The position numbers were made by a program, and so were the translations under genes. Of a stretch of 64,000 nt of DNA, positions 54,853 to 63,308 are shown piece by piece; position 1 is the first letter of the stretch; every line of letters starts with the position of its first letter. The notes below the pieces were generated by a model that did not search any database, was not told where the DNA came from, and saw only the letters and a program-made list of their open reading frames with translations. Source of the DNA: JAUWKC01 sp035529895. Its GTDB lineage: Bacteria; Planctomycetota; Phycisphaerae; Sedimentisphaerales; Anaerobacaceae. The stretch is taken from positions 1-64,000 of the forward strand of contig DATKVV010000032.1 in the NCBI GenBank assembly GCA_035529895.1, given 5' to 3'.

Positions 54853-55902
54853 ATGCAGAACGAAAAAATCAATCGCAGGAAATTCATGCGGGACGCCGCG
54901 GTCGGTGCGGCCGGTATCGCCGCAGGTCTTGGTCTAACCGCTCGCGCGCTGGCGGCCCGGCAGCCCGCAAAAACCAATACCAGCGGCATTCTCAACTACA
55001 ACCCCGAAATGGAGTATCGCCGCCTGGGCCGAACCGAGCTGATGGTTTCCGCAGTCTGCCTCGGCGGCCACTGGAAACGCGTCGACGTAATGAAGCAGGA
55101 CTTCGACCAGAACCGGCGCGAGGTCGTCAGCCGCTGCATTGAGGTGGGTATCAATTATATCGACGCCTGCTCCATCCCCGAGGTCTGCGCCTACAGCAAG
55201 GCCCTCACCGGCCGCCGCGACAAAATGTACCTGGCCCTCTCTGGCGGCGAGGTCCGCAACGAAAACTTCCGAACCGCCGAAAAGCTCATGCAGAGAATTG
55301 ATTCGCTCCTGCTCAAGTCCAATCAGGAATACACCGATTTGTGGCGCATTACCTGCCTTGAGCCGGGCGGCAGACATTCCTTCGACACCGCCTGTGAAAT
55401 CGCCGCCGCCCTCGAAAAAGCCAAAAAACAGGGCAAGGCCCGGTTCGGCGGCATCTCCTCCCACGACCGGCGCTGGCTCAAATTCATGGTCGAATACTTC
55501 CCCCAGATTGAGGTCGTCCTCTTTCCGTACACCGCCAGAAGCAAAGCCCTGCCGAAAGACAGCCTCTTCGATGCCCTGGGAAAATGCGACGCCGGCGCCT
55601 TCGGCATTAAGCCGTTCGCCAGCAATTCGCTCTTCAAAGGCAGCAGCGCGCTCGATGACCCCAACGCCGACGAAGACGACCGTCGCGCCCGCATGGCCAT
55701 TCGCTATGTCCTGTGCAACCCCCACATAATACCGATTCCGGGCCTCATCAGCCCCCGCCAGGTCGACAACGTGGCAAAGGCCGTCAAAGAGCGCCGTCAG
55801 CTCGACCTCGCTGAGGCCAGAGAGCTCGATAGTATGATGGACGAGGCATGGGCCCGTTTGCCCAAAAACTACCAGTGGCTGAAAAACTGGCAGTACGTGT
55901 AG
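54853..55902 (+). CDS. Tat-exported aldo/keto reductase family protein
   Basis: A 349-residue protein. ATG 54853 follows TAGGAGAACCC. Tat signal: NRRKFMRDAAVGAAGIAAGL. The aldo/keto reductase barrel begins MEYRRLGRTELMVSAVCLGG and continues with CIEVGINYIDACSIPEV, KSNQEYTDLWRI, GKARFGGISSHDR and NPHIIPIPGLISPRQVDNVA. The catalytic Tyr is not obvious (DACS in place of DTAxxY), so activity may differ. It is probably part of the exported sugar-metabolism set with the next two genes. Confidence 0.82.
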   Translation: MQNEKINRRKFMRDAAVGAAGIAAGLGLTARALAARQPAKTNTSGILNYNPEMEYRRLGRTELMVSAVCLGGHWKRVDVMKQDFDQNRREVVSRCIEVGINYIDACSIPEVCAYSKALTGRRDKMYLALSGGEVRNENFRTAEKLMQRIDSLLLKSNQEYTDLWRITCLEPGGRHSFDTACEIAAALEKAKKQGKARFGGISSHDRRWLKFMVEYFPQIEVVLFPYTARSKALPKDSLFDALGKCDAGAFGIKPFASNSLFKGSSALDDPNADEDDRRARMAIRYVLCNPHIIPIPGLISPRQVDNVAKAVKERRQLDLAEARELDSMMDEAWARLPKNYQWLKNWQYV

Positions 55903-55994
55903 GCGAACCCGCGCCGCTTGCGGCTAAAGTTGAACTGCCGTTTTGTCCGTGCCCGGCTGCTGCGAAAGCAGCCTGAAAGTTTTGACTGGAGGTT

Positions 55995-57494
55995 ATGATG
56001 AGTTCTGAAAGATGCCCTTTTCATTGTCACCCACCTTACCGCCTCAGCAGGCGCGATTTCCTTCGCGGCTCGGCCGCGCTGTTTGCAGGCTCCTCGGTGC
56101 TGGCCGGCTGCACCTCGCTCTGGCGTCCGGCGGCGCAAATCCAGACTATGCGCCCGTGCGGGCCCGCATCCGAATATGTCCCCACCGTCAAAGCCGCCTT
56201 TGTCCGACGCAAAGAGGAATATGGCATGTGGTGGCCCGGCGCCGTCTATGACGGGGACGCGGCACGCCGAAAGTACACCGCCCAATTGACCCAGACCGCT
56301 AAAACGCTCGGCGTCAAACTGGACCTTCGCCCCGAGCCAATCTACACCCTCGAAGAGGCCGACGCCTGGCTCGCCGACGCCAAAGCCGCCAAAGTCGACG
56401 GCCTGGTCGTAATGATGCATGACAGGCAGAGACACTCCTGGCCCACCGCTTATAAAGCCGCCGAGTCCGGCATGCCCACCGTCATCTTCTCGCCCGTCGG
56501 AACCTCGTTCACTACCAATACAATGTTGCTCGCCAAAAAGCCCGGCTCCGTCGTCTATTCCACCGACGATTTCAGCCAGGCCGCTTACGGTATTAAAATG
56601 CTTAAGGCCGGCGCGAAAATACGCCGCGTTCGTTGCGTCGTCTTAAGAGGTGACACGAAATTCGATGAGCCGCTCGCCGACCTCGGTATCACCCTCCATC
56701 ACTTGCCGGCCAAAACCTTTCTCGACGAGTATAATCGCACCCCCGTCAGCGACGAAATGCTCGCTATGGCCCAGGACTACCTCCGCCGCGCGCGCCGGCG
56801 CAGGGGCGCAACGAGGCAGGACGTCATAAACGGCGTCAAAAGTTACTTCATCGCCCGCAATATCGTCCAGCGCGAAAAAGCCGACGCCATTACTATGGAC
56901 TGTCTCGGCGCGATTGGCAGAACCGGCTCGAATGTCAGCCTGCCCTGCATTGCCTGGTCCCGCATGAACGACGATGGAATTCCCGCCGCCTGCGAGGCCG
57001 ATACCGGCGCCGTCGCCTCCCACATTATCGTCCAGTACCTCTTCGACCGCCCCGGCTTCCAGCAGGACCCCGTCGCCGATACCGTCAACAACGCCATCAT
57101 CGGCGCCCACTGCTCCTGCCCGACCCGCCTCAATGGTTTCGGCAAACCGCCCGAACCTTTTGACTTGACCCATCATCACGGCAACCGCGACGCCGTCCCC
57201 CGCACCATCTGGCGCAAAGGCCAGCGTGTCACCAGCATTGACGTACTGCCCCCGGGCCACAGGCTGAATAAGGACGGCCGGGTTTCGCGCATACTCATCT
57301 CCGCCGGCGTCGTGCTTGATAATGTCTCCGTCCCGCCCGCAGGCGGTTGCGTCGTCTCGGTCAGAGTCAAATTCGACGGCGACCAGGACGTGCTCGACTT
57401 CCCCGGCATGCACCAGGTCTTCTTCTATGGCGACTACAAGCGCCGCCTGCGCGAGTTCTGCAAATTATTCGGTTTCCAGGAGTGGGTGGTCTGA
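55995..57494 (+). CDS. Tat-exported L-fucose/L-arabinose isomerase-like protein, copy 1
   Basis: A 499-residue protein with GGAGG before ATG 55995. Tat-type signal YRLSRRDFLRGSAALFAG ending in a lipobox-like LAGC. The body is an L-fucose/arabinose isomerase-like fold: KVDGLVVMMHDRQRHSWP, DAITMDCLGAIGRT, CIAWSRMNDDGIPAACEADT and AHCSCPTRLNG. The ordered DCLG/GxPAxCEAD residues fit the family's metal-binding region. Export of such a protein is unusual. A paralogue follows at 57686. Confidence 0.7.
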   Translation: MMSSERCPFHCHPPYRLSRRDFLRGSAALFAGSSVLAGCTSLWRPAAQIQTMRPCGPASEYVPTVKAAFVRRKEEYGMWWPGAVYDGDAARRKYTAQLTQTAKTLGVKLDLRPEPIYTLEEADAWLADAKAAKVDGLVVMMHDRQRHSWPTAYKAAESGMPTVIFSPVGTSFTTNTMLLAKKPGSVVYSTDDFSQAAYGIKMLKAGAKIRRVRCVVLRGDTKFDEPLADLGITLHHLPAKTFLDEYNRTPVSDEMLAMAQDYLRRARRRRGATRQDVINGVKSYFIARNIVQREKADAITMDCLGAIGRTGSNVSLPCIAWSRMNDDGIPAACEADTGAVASHIIVQYLFDRPGFQQDPVADTVNNAIIGAHCSCPTRLNGFGKPPEPFDLTHHHGNRDAVPRTIWRKGQRVTSIDVLPPGHRLNKDGRVSRILISAGVVLDNVSVPPAGGCVVSVRVKFDGDQDVLDFPGMHQVFFYGDYKRRLREFCKLFGFQEWVV

Positions 57495-57540
57495 GAAAAC
57501 TGATAAATAGAAATTCCTGACTTGTGATTTGCGAAATTGT

Positions 57541-57574
57541 CATTGCGAGGAGCGTAAGCGACGAAGCAATCTCG
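57541..57574 (+). repeat. REP-like palindromic repeat
   Basis: An imperfect palindrome ATTGC...GCAAT with the core GAGCGTAAGCGACGAAG. This kind of short intergenic palindrome is common in bacterial genomes and is often linked to RAYT transposases, relics of which occur 3-8 kb away. Confidence 0.55.
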
Positions 57575-57685
57575 CACCTTTGGCGAGTTAAGATGGCTTT
57601 GCTATGCTCGTAATAGCAGGCATCAATTTAGCTGTCGGACAGCAATAGTCTTGTGCCAAAGAGGATGTATTTGAAGGAGAAAACG

Positions 57686-59131
57686 ATGTCCAGTAAAACC
57701 GACTCCCGCAATTCTAAGTGTGACCTTTCCAGAAGAGACTTTCTCGGCGGCTGCGCGGCCTGCGCAGCAGGTTTCTCGGCTTTGTCGGCCCTCGGCGCAT
57801 CGACCGCCCCGGCCGCCGTCCCCGCCGACCTTTTACAGCCCGTCAATCGCCAAAAAACCAAGGTCCGCCTCGTCTTCGCCCACCCCTCTTCCGAAAAACC
57901 GTGCTGGCCCAACATCGGATACGACTTCGAAGCACACAAAAAGCAGGTGCTCGAAAAACTCCGCGCCTCCTGCCCGAACACCGAGTTTCTTGTCGTTACC
58001 GCACAAAAGGACGACCACGCGAAAGAGATACTAAAATCAGACAGCCAGGTCGACGGCTACCTCCTTTACATGGCGGGCTGTCTCTGGGGCAACGTACCCG
58101 AGACAATAGCCGCATCGGGAAAGCCGATGGTTATCGCCGATAACCTCTACGCCGGAAGCGGCAAATTCCTCACCGGCTATGCCAAAACCAGGCGGGAAGG
58201 CTTCAAGGTAATCGCCGTCTCCTCTTCGAACTTCCAGGACCTTATCGACGCCGTAAAGTGTCTCGAGTGCGTCAAAAAGCTACGCTCCTCCGCCATCCTC
58301 GTCGTGGGCCGAAAGCCCGACACGGAAATTGAGCAGCAGTACGGCACAAAGGTCGTGCCTGTCACCTTCGAACAGTTCGGCGAGGCCCACAGCAAGGTCA
58401 ACGTCATCGAGGCCTGCAAATGGGCCGACCGCTGGATGCGCCAGGCCCAAAAGGTCGTCGAGCCTTCGCGCCAGGACATCGAGAAGTCCGGCACAATCTA
58501 TCTCACTATGCTCGAGCTAATGCGAGAGCACAACGCTCAGGCCATCACCATAAACTGCCTCGGCGGCTTCTACGGCGGACACATGCCCGGCTACCCCTGC
58601 CTCGGTTTCATGCAGCTCGACAATGACGGCCTCGTCGGCGCCTGCGAGGGCGACCAGCGTTCAACCATGACCAAGCTCCTGATGACCTACCTCGTGGGCC
58701 GTCCCGGCTTCATCTCCGACCCCGTCATCGATACCGCCAAAAACCAGATCATCTACGCCCACTGCGTCGCCCCCACAAAAGTCTTCGGCCCTGATGGCCG
58801 CGCCAACCCCTACCACATCCGCAGCCACTCTGAGGACCGAAAAGGCGCATCTGTCCGCTCGCTGATGCCGCTCGGTGAAATGACCACCACTATTGAGTTC
58901 GACCACAAGAAGAAACAGGTCATCTTCCACCAGGGCAAGACCGTCGAAAACGTCGACGAGGACAAGGCCTGTCGCACCAAGCTCGCCGTCGAGGTCAAGG
59001 GCGACATCTATAAGCTGCTCAACTACTGGGACCAGTGGGGCTGGCACCGCGTCACCTTCTACGGCGACCTCAAACGCCCCGTCTACAACGTCGCCGCCCT
59101 CCTCGGCTTCGAAGTCGTCGAAGAAGCATAA
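57686..59131 (+). CDS. Tat-exported L-fucose/L-arabinose isomerase-like protein, copy 2
   Basis: A 481-residue paralogue of the preceding gene. ATG 57686 follows GAAGGAG. Tat signal: CDLSRRDFLGGCAACAAGF. Shared segments are AITINCLGGFYGGHMPGYPC, MQLDNDGLVGACEGDQRST, VGRPGFISDPVIDTAKNQII and YAHCVAPTKVFG. The end (GWHRVTFYGDLKRPVYNVAA) matches the final domain of copy 1 (MHQVFFYGDYKRRLREFCKL). Divergence suggests different substrates. Confidence 0.7.
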   Translation: MSSKTDSRNSKCDLSRRDFLGGCAACAAGFSALSALGASTAPAAVPADLLQPVNRQKTKVRLVFAHPSSEKPCWPNIGYDFEAHKKQVLEKLRASCPNTEFLVVTAQKDDHAKEILKSDSQVDGYLLYMAGCLWGNVPETIAASGKPMVIADNLYAGSGKFLTGYAKTRREGFKVIAVSSSNFQDLIDAVKCLECVKKLRSSAILVVGRKPDTEIEQQYGTKVVPVTFEQFGEAHSKVNVIEACKWADRWMRQAQKVVEPSRQDIEKSGTIYLTMLELMREHNAQAITINCLGGFYGGHMPGYPCLGFMQLDNDGLVGACEGDQRSTMTKLLMTYLVGRPGFISDPVIDTAKNQIIYAHCVAPTKVFGPDGRANPYHIRSHSEDRKGASVRSLMPLGEMTTTIEFDHKKKQVIFHQGKTVENVDEDKACRTKLAVEVKGDIYKLLNYWDQWGWHRVTFYGDLKRPVYNVAALLGFEVVEEA

Positions 59132-59171
59132 CGCTGCCGCTGGCACACGTGATGAAAATGCCCGGAAATTA

Positions 59172-59224
59172 CTTAGCCCCCAGATTTATTTGGGGGTCTA
59201 TTTAGCTCCACGTTTCACGTGGAG
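59172..59224. repeat. Two adjacent hairpins after the isomerase-like gene
   Basis: CCCCCA pairs with TGGGGG in the first, and CTCCACGT with ACGTGGAG around TTC in the second. No T-run follows, so they may be a factor-dependent terminator, mRNA-protecting hairpins or repeats. Confidence 0.45.
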
Positions 59225-59366
59225 TCACTCGCCCCACATCACCAAGTGCAACAACCGCCGCCCCATCCAGTCGAAGGCCTGCTCCGCACAACATTACGCA
59301 CAATCCCCCCTCATTTCGACCGCAGGGCCGCGCAGGCCCGGAGCGGAGAAACCCATTTTCGTCCTC

Positions 59367-59386
59367 ATTCCTGCGAAAGCAGGAAT
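59367..59386. repeat. REP-like hairpin
   Basis: A perfect 8-bp palindrome, ATTCCTGC and GCAGGAAT, around GAAA. This is a common dispersed bacterial repeat type. The remaining bases of the 59132-59475 gap show no gene. Confidence 0.55.
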
Positions 59387-59475
59387 CCAACCCTGTAGCC
59401 GGCCATATTTCACACCTTCCTCCCCGAACTTTTTCGGCACGGCAAAATTTTTTAAAAAAATTTGCAATTTTTTGG

Positions 59476-59514
59476 TTGACATTGCAAGGTATGTATTACA
59501 TAATAAGTAATGCA
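59476..59514 (+). promoter_or_regulatory. PadR gene promoter with overlapping operator
   Basis: TTGACA at 59476-59481, 17 bases, then CATAAT at 59499-59504. An inverted repeat, TGTATTAC and GTAATGCA separated by seven bases (59492-59514), overlaps the -10. That placement and symmetry suit autorepression by the PadR-type regulator encoded next. Confidence 0.65.
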
Positions 59515-59622
59515 ATATATGACGGCCGGGCCGTGTCAAATGCCAAATAAGGCCCTGTGCCTCAAAAACGGAATACGATATACGCAAGACGCACAACGCA
59601 ATACGAGTATAAGGAGATATAT

Positions 59623-59964
59623 ATGAAATTCGAAAGTCAGCTACTAAAAGGAATCGCGCCCGCGGTCGTCCTCGAGATTCTGTCTCGCGGCCGAATGTAC
59701 GGCTATCAGCTTAGCGAGGCCATCAACCAGCGAAGCGGCAACGTCCTGACCCTCGGCAAAGGAACGCTTTATCCCCTGCTCTACAACCTCGAAGCCAAGA
59801 AACTCGTCAAGGCTGCCTGGGAAACCACCGACTCCGGCCGAGAAAGGCGATATTACTCCATCACCGGCAAGGGCAAAACCGAGCTGGCAAAGCAAAAGGC
59901 CCAGCTAAAGCAGCTCACCGCCGGCCTCAACCTCGTCTTCGGCGGCGCACTAACCCCGGCCTAA
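59623..59964 (+). CDS. PadR family transcriptional regulator
   Basis: A 113-residue regulator. ATG 59623 follows AAGGAG. Winged-helix segments are LEILSRGRMYGYQLSEAIN, TLGKGTLYPLLYNLEAKKLV and GRERRYYSITGKGKTEL, the standard PadR pattern with a short C-terminal helix. Such regulators often repress an efflux operon and respond to its substrates. Here the next genes are a membrane protein, a periplasmic adaptor and an ABC ATPase. Confidence 0.92.
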   Translation: MKFESQLLKGIAPAVVLEILSRGRMYGYQLSEAINQRSGNVLTLGKGTLYPLLYNLEAKKLVKAAWETTDSGRERRYYSITGKGKTELAKQKAQLKQLTAGLNLVFGGALTPA

Positions 59965-60012
59965 TCCAACAATCAACGATTAACCGCCGCAATCACAACG
60001 GAGGTCTGTATT

Positions 60013-61743
60013 ATGGCAAAGAAACTACCATATACCGATTTGCAAAATCTTCCTCTTGCCGCTGCCGAGTTCATACGGCTTGTTGTCAAAAAGATGCGCT
60101 ATCGCAAGAGCGTACGTGCCGACGTAATGGCGGAACTTGCCGCCCACTTCGAAGATGCGCTAAAAGACTGCAAGACCGAAGAAGAAAGAGACCAGAGAGC
60201 GAAAAAACTGATCGCCGACTTCGGCGATATGAAACTGCTTGCTATTTTACTCCGCCGGGCCAAAAAACGCTGCCGGCCACTCTGGAGAACCGTCGTCGCC
60301 AGAACGTTCCAGACGATTGGGGCGCTAATCTTGTGTTTTGTCCTTTATTGCGTCTACATTTCCCTCGGCGAGCCGACCATTAGCATAGACTATCTTGAGC
60401 AGGCGACTCGCCTTGCCAGACCCGTTGTCGACCAGAGCCTTAACGCCGCACCGCTTTATCAAAAGGCGATTGATGCCTACAAGAAAGACCCGAACGTCCC
60501 GGTGGAACGCGAACCCTCACCCTCACACCCCGCCTCTTCTCCAGACAAACCGCCCGAAAAACCCGTCCAAACGCCAGGCCTCCTTGAGCTCATAGGGGAT
60601 AAAGACTGGGTCGGTAAGCTGGATGAAAAAGAGCTTTCCCTGCTGCGGCAGTGGGTCTCAGACAATGCTCAGGCCCTCGAATACTTCAGGCAGGCCGGCC
60701 AAAAGCCCCACTGCTGGTGGTATCGACAGGCCAGGGTTGATGTCCTCATGGCCATGCTCATGCCGGAGCTTAGCGGCATCAGAAACCTGGGCCGACTCAC
60801 CTGCTGGCAGGCAAAGCTCAAAGCATACAACGGCGATATTGAGGGCGCCCTCCAGGACCTCTTGTCCTGCTATCAGACCGGAATACATCTCAAAGGCCCG
60901 CGTTCGCTCATCGAGCAGTTGGTCGGTATCGCTATTCAGGCCCTGTTTGTGCAGAATGCCCTTGTCGTCTTGAGCAATCGGCAAATAGACGACCCGCTGC
61001 TAAAACGCTTTCAGGATGACCTCGAAATCTTGATGGCCCGCGATTCTCATATTATTGACTATAAAGTCGAAAGCTACCTCGGATTGGATTTCATCCAGAA
61101 CTGTTACACTGACAACGGTGACGGCTCAGGACATTTGATTCCCGGCAGGCTCAAAGAGTATTGGAAGCTGATCGGCGGATATGGTACCGAGAATGAGCTC
61201 GCCGAATACGCCCGCTTTTTGGCAATGTCGCTTACCGGCGCCGACAGAGACCAAATGAAGAGAGAGTTCCAGAAATGTTACACCGCTGCTCAGCAGTGGG
61301 CGCACAAAACACCCTGGCAGCTCAAAAACCAAAACGTTGACACCGAGATGGGTATGCGGGGATGGTCAGTCTTCAGACGCGCAAGATACTGGCCCGTTCT
61401 TGTGTTCGTTCCCGCCATCGCAAGGGCCGGCGAGTTGTCCCACCGAGCTAAAGCACAAATCGAAGGCCGCGTCGCCATCATTGCTGCAATACGATACAAA
61501 CAAGCTCACGGCGATTATCCCGAGAATCTCGACCGACTGTTGAAAGCAGGTTTACTCAGGAAATTGCCGATGGACCCCTATAGTGATAAGCCCCTGGTCT
61601 ATAGACGCACCGACGACGCTTTCACCCTCTACAGCCTCGGACGGGACTTCACGGATGATGCCGGCCGCGTTTCTCGAGACCCCACCGGCAGAGTCCAAAA
61701 CTGGCCTGATAAGGGCGACGCGGTTCTCTGGCCCCTTGACTGA
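60013..61743 (+). CDS. PadR-associated membrane protein of unknown function
   Basis: A 576-residue protein with GGAGG upstream of ATG 60013. The first 90 residues are a cytoplasmic helical module (VVKKMRYRKSVRADVMAELAAHFEDALKD) resembling the HAAS-type modules encoded beside PadR genes. One membrane helix follows (TIGALILCFVLYCVYISLG) and then a large extracytoplasmic helical domain with a Pro-rich linker. The C-terminal part (RVAIIAAIRYKQAHGDYPEN, PMDPYSDKPLVYRRTDD, YSLGRDFTDDAG) resembles a domain common in planctomycete membrane proteins. It is probably a sensor or accessory for the efflux system. Confidence 0.65.
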   Translation: MAKKLPYTDLQNLPLAAAEFIRLVVKKMRYRKSVRADVMAELAAHFEDALKDCKTEEERDQRAKKLIADFGDMKLLAILLRRAKKRCRPLWRTVVARTFQTIGALILCFVLYCVYISLGEPTISIDYLEQATRLARPVVDQSLNAAPLYQKAIDAYKKDPNVPVEREPSPSHPASSPDKPPEKPVQTPGLLELIGDKDWVGKLDEKELSLLRQWVSDNAQALEYFRQAGQKPHCWWYRQARVDVLMAMLMPELSGIRNLGRLTCWQAKLKAYNGDIEGALQDLLSCYQTGIHLKGPRSLIEQLVGIAIQALFVQNALVVLSNRQIDDPLLKRFQDDLEILMARDSHIIDYKVESYLGLDFIQNCYTDNGDGSGHLIPGRLKEYWKLIGGYGTENELAEYARFLAMSLTGADRDQMKREFQKCYTAAQQWAHKTPWQLKNQNVDTEMGMRGWSVFRRARYWPVLVFVPAIARAGELSHRAKAQIEGRVAIIAAIRYKQAHGDYPENLDRLLKAGLLRKLPMDPYSDKPLVYRRTDDAFTLYSLGRDFTDDAGRVSRDPTGRVQNWPDKGDAVLWPLD

Positions 61744-61910
61744 AACCCGTAGACTTAACACCAAAAAACTTGCCGCATATCCGCAAGAGTCGCCCCTAAT
61801 CCGGAAAAAATCCGAAAATTTTGGTAACGTTCCGGGGTCTTTTGGCGTCTTATATTGTTGAAAGTGCTATAATGCAGTTGTTAGATAGCTTTCTTCGAGA
61901 GGCCTTTAGC

Positions 61911-63308
61911 GTGAAGAAATCCCGAATAGTTGTTGTTACTGTCATTGTAACGCTGGTTGTCGTCCTTGTCCTCGGCGCTCTGGTCAAGCGCAAAGCCGGT
62001 GCTTCGAAGAAGGCACAGACCGTCCGTATCGAACAGGTACAACGCGGCCGGCTCGTCGAGTTCGTCAGTGCCCCCGGCGAGGTCGAGCCTAAAAAGAAGG
62101 TCGAGATAAGCGCAAAAGTCTCCGCCCGCATTGTAGAGTTGCCCTATGACGAAGGAGATAACGTAACCGCCGGCAAACCCGATGCTGACCCGCCGGTGCC
62201 CGCTTCTGTCCTGGTCCGCCTGGACGCCACCGATTTGGAGAGCCAGTTGCGCTCCGCTCAGGCCGGCCGTTCCGCCCAGGCCGCCCAGCTCGACGTCGAA
62301 AAGGCAAGGATTGCCGGCCAGCGCGCCTCACTCGCCGCCCTTGCCGCATCACTCAAACAGGCAGAACAGGATTTGGACCGAAAAAAAGAGCTGCTTGAAT
62401 CTAATGACATCAGTCAGGCCGCTTTCGACCTGGCTCAATGTAAGTTCGATGAGCTTAAAGCACAGCGTGACGCCGCCCAGCATACCCGCGAATCCATGGA
62501 GTTGAATTTGGTCGTCTTGGAACATAATCTTGAAGCCGCAGATGCCAGAATTACCCAGGCCCAGGAGGCTCTTACCTACACTACTCTCACCTCCCCCATC
62601 GACGGCGTCGTCACGCGAATTAACGCCGAAGTCGGCGAAGTTGTAATTTACGGGACAATGAATAATCCGGGAACCGTCATTATGGAGGTTGCGGACCTCT
62701 CGCAGATGCTCGTTGTCGCCCAGGTCGATGAGGCCGATGTCGACGAGCTCCAGCTCGGCCAGCGCGCCGACGTCCACGTCCAGGCCCTGCCGGACGTCGA
62801 GTTCCACGGAACCGTGCGTTCCATCGCCCTGATGCATAGTTTCTCTGACAACAGAACAAAATACTTCAGGACCGAGATACTGCTCGATAACGACCCCAAC
62901 GTGGCAAGGTTGTACTCCGGCCTGACCGCCGATGTCGATATTCAGACCCGCAAGCACGAAGATATCCTCAAGCTCCCCAGCCAGGCCATCGTGGCAAGGG
63001 AAATTGATGGCCTGCCCCTCGAAATCCGCGACAACTGCCCGAACCTCGATAAAAGCAAAACCCACGCTACCGTCGTCTATCGCTTCAATGACGGCAAAGC
63101 CGTCGTAACACCCGTCAAAATCGGTCCCAGCGACCTGACCCACACCGTAATTACCGCCGGCCTTGTGGAAGGTGATAAGGTGGTCGTCGGGCCTTATAAG
63201 GTCCTCGATGGGCTTAAACACGACCGGAAGCTCCGCGACGAGCGCCAGGTGCAGGCCAAAAAGGATGCCGACTCCGAAAAAACCGATGCCAATAATCCGG
63301 AAAAATGA
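61911..63308 (+). CDS. HlyD/MacA-like periplasmic adaptor protein
   Basis: A 465-residue membrane-fusion protein. I chose GTG 61911 because GAGAGG precedes it and it opens the membrane helix (IVVVTVIVTLVVVLVLGAL); ATG 61872 has no ribosome site. Barrel-sandwich halves are VEPKKKVEISAKVSARIVEL and ALTYTTLTSPIDGVVTRINA, separated by a long coiled coil (about 100-240). It ends with a charged tail. It overlaps the ABC ATPase start (ATGA). It works with the MacB-like proteins in efflux or lipoprotein transport. Confidence 0.88.
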   Translation: MKKSRIVVVTVIVTLVVVLVLGALVKRKAGASKKAQTVRIEQVQRGRLVEFVSAPGEVEPKKKVEISAKVSARIVELPYDEGDNVTAGKPDADPPVPASVLVRLDATDLESQLRSAQAGRSAQAAQLDVEKARIAGQRASLAALAASLKQAEQDLDRKKELLESNDISQAAFDLAQCKFDELKAQRDAAQHTRESMELNLVVLEHNLEAADARITQAQEALTYTTLTSPIDGVVTRINAEVGEVVIYGTMNNPGTVIMEVADLSQMLVVAQVDEADVDELQLGQRADVHVQALPDVEFHGTVRSIALMHSFSDNRTKYFRTEILLDNDPNVARLYSGLTADVDIQTRKHEDILKLPSQAIVAREIDGLPLEIRDNCPNLDKSKTHATVVYRFNDGKAVVTPVKIGPSDLTHTVITAGLVEGDKVVVGPYKVLDGLKHDRKLRDERQVQAKKDADSEKTDANNPEK

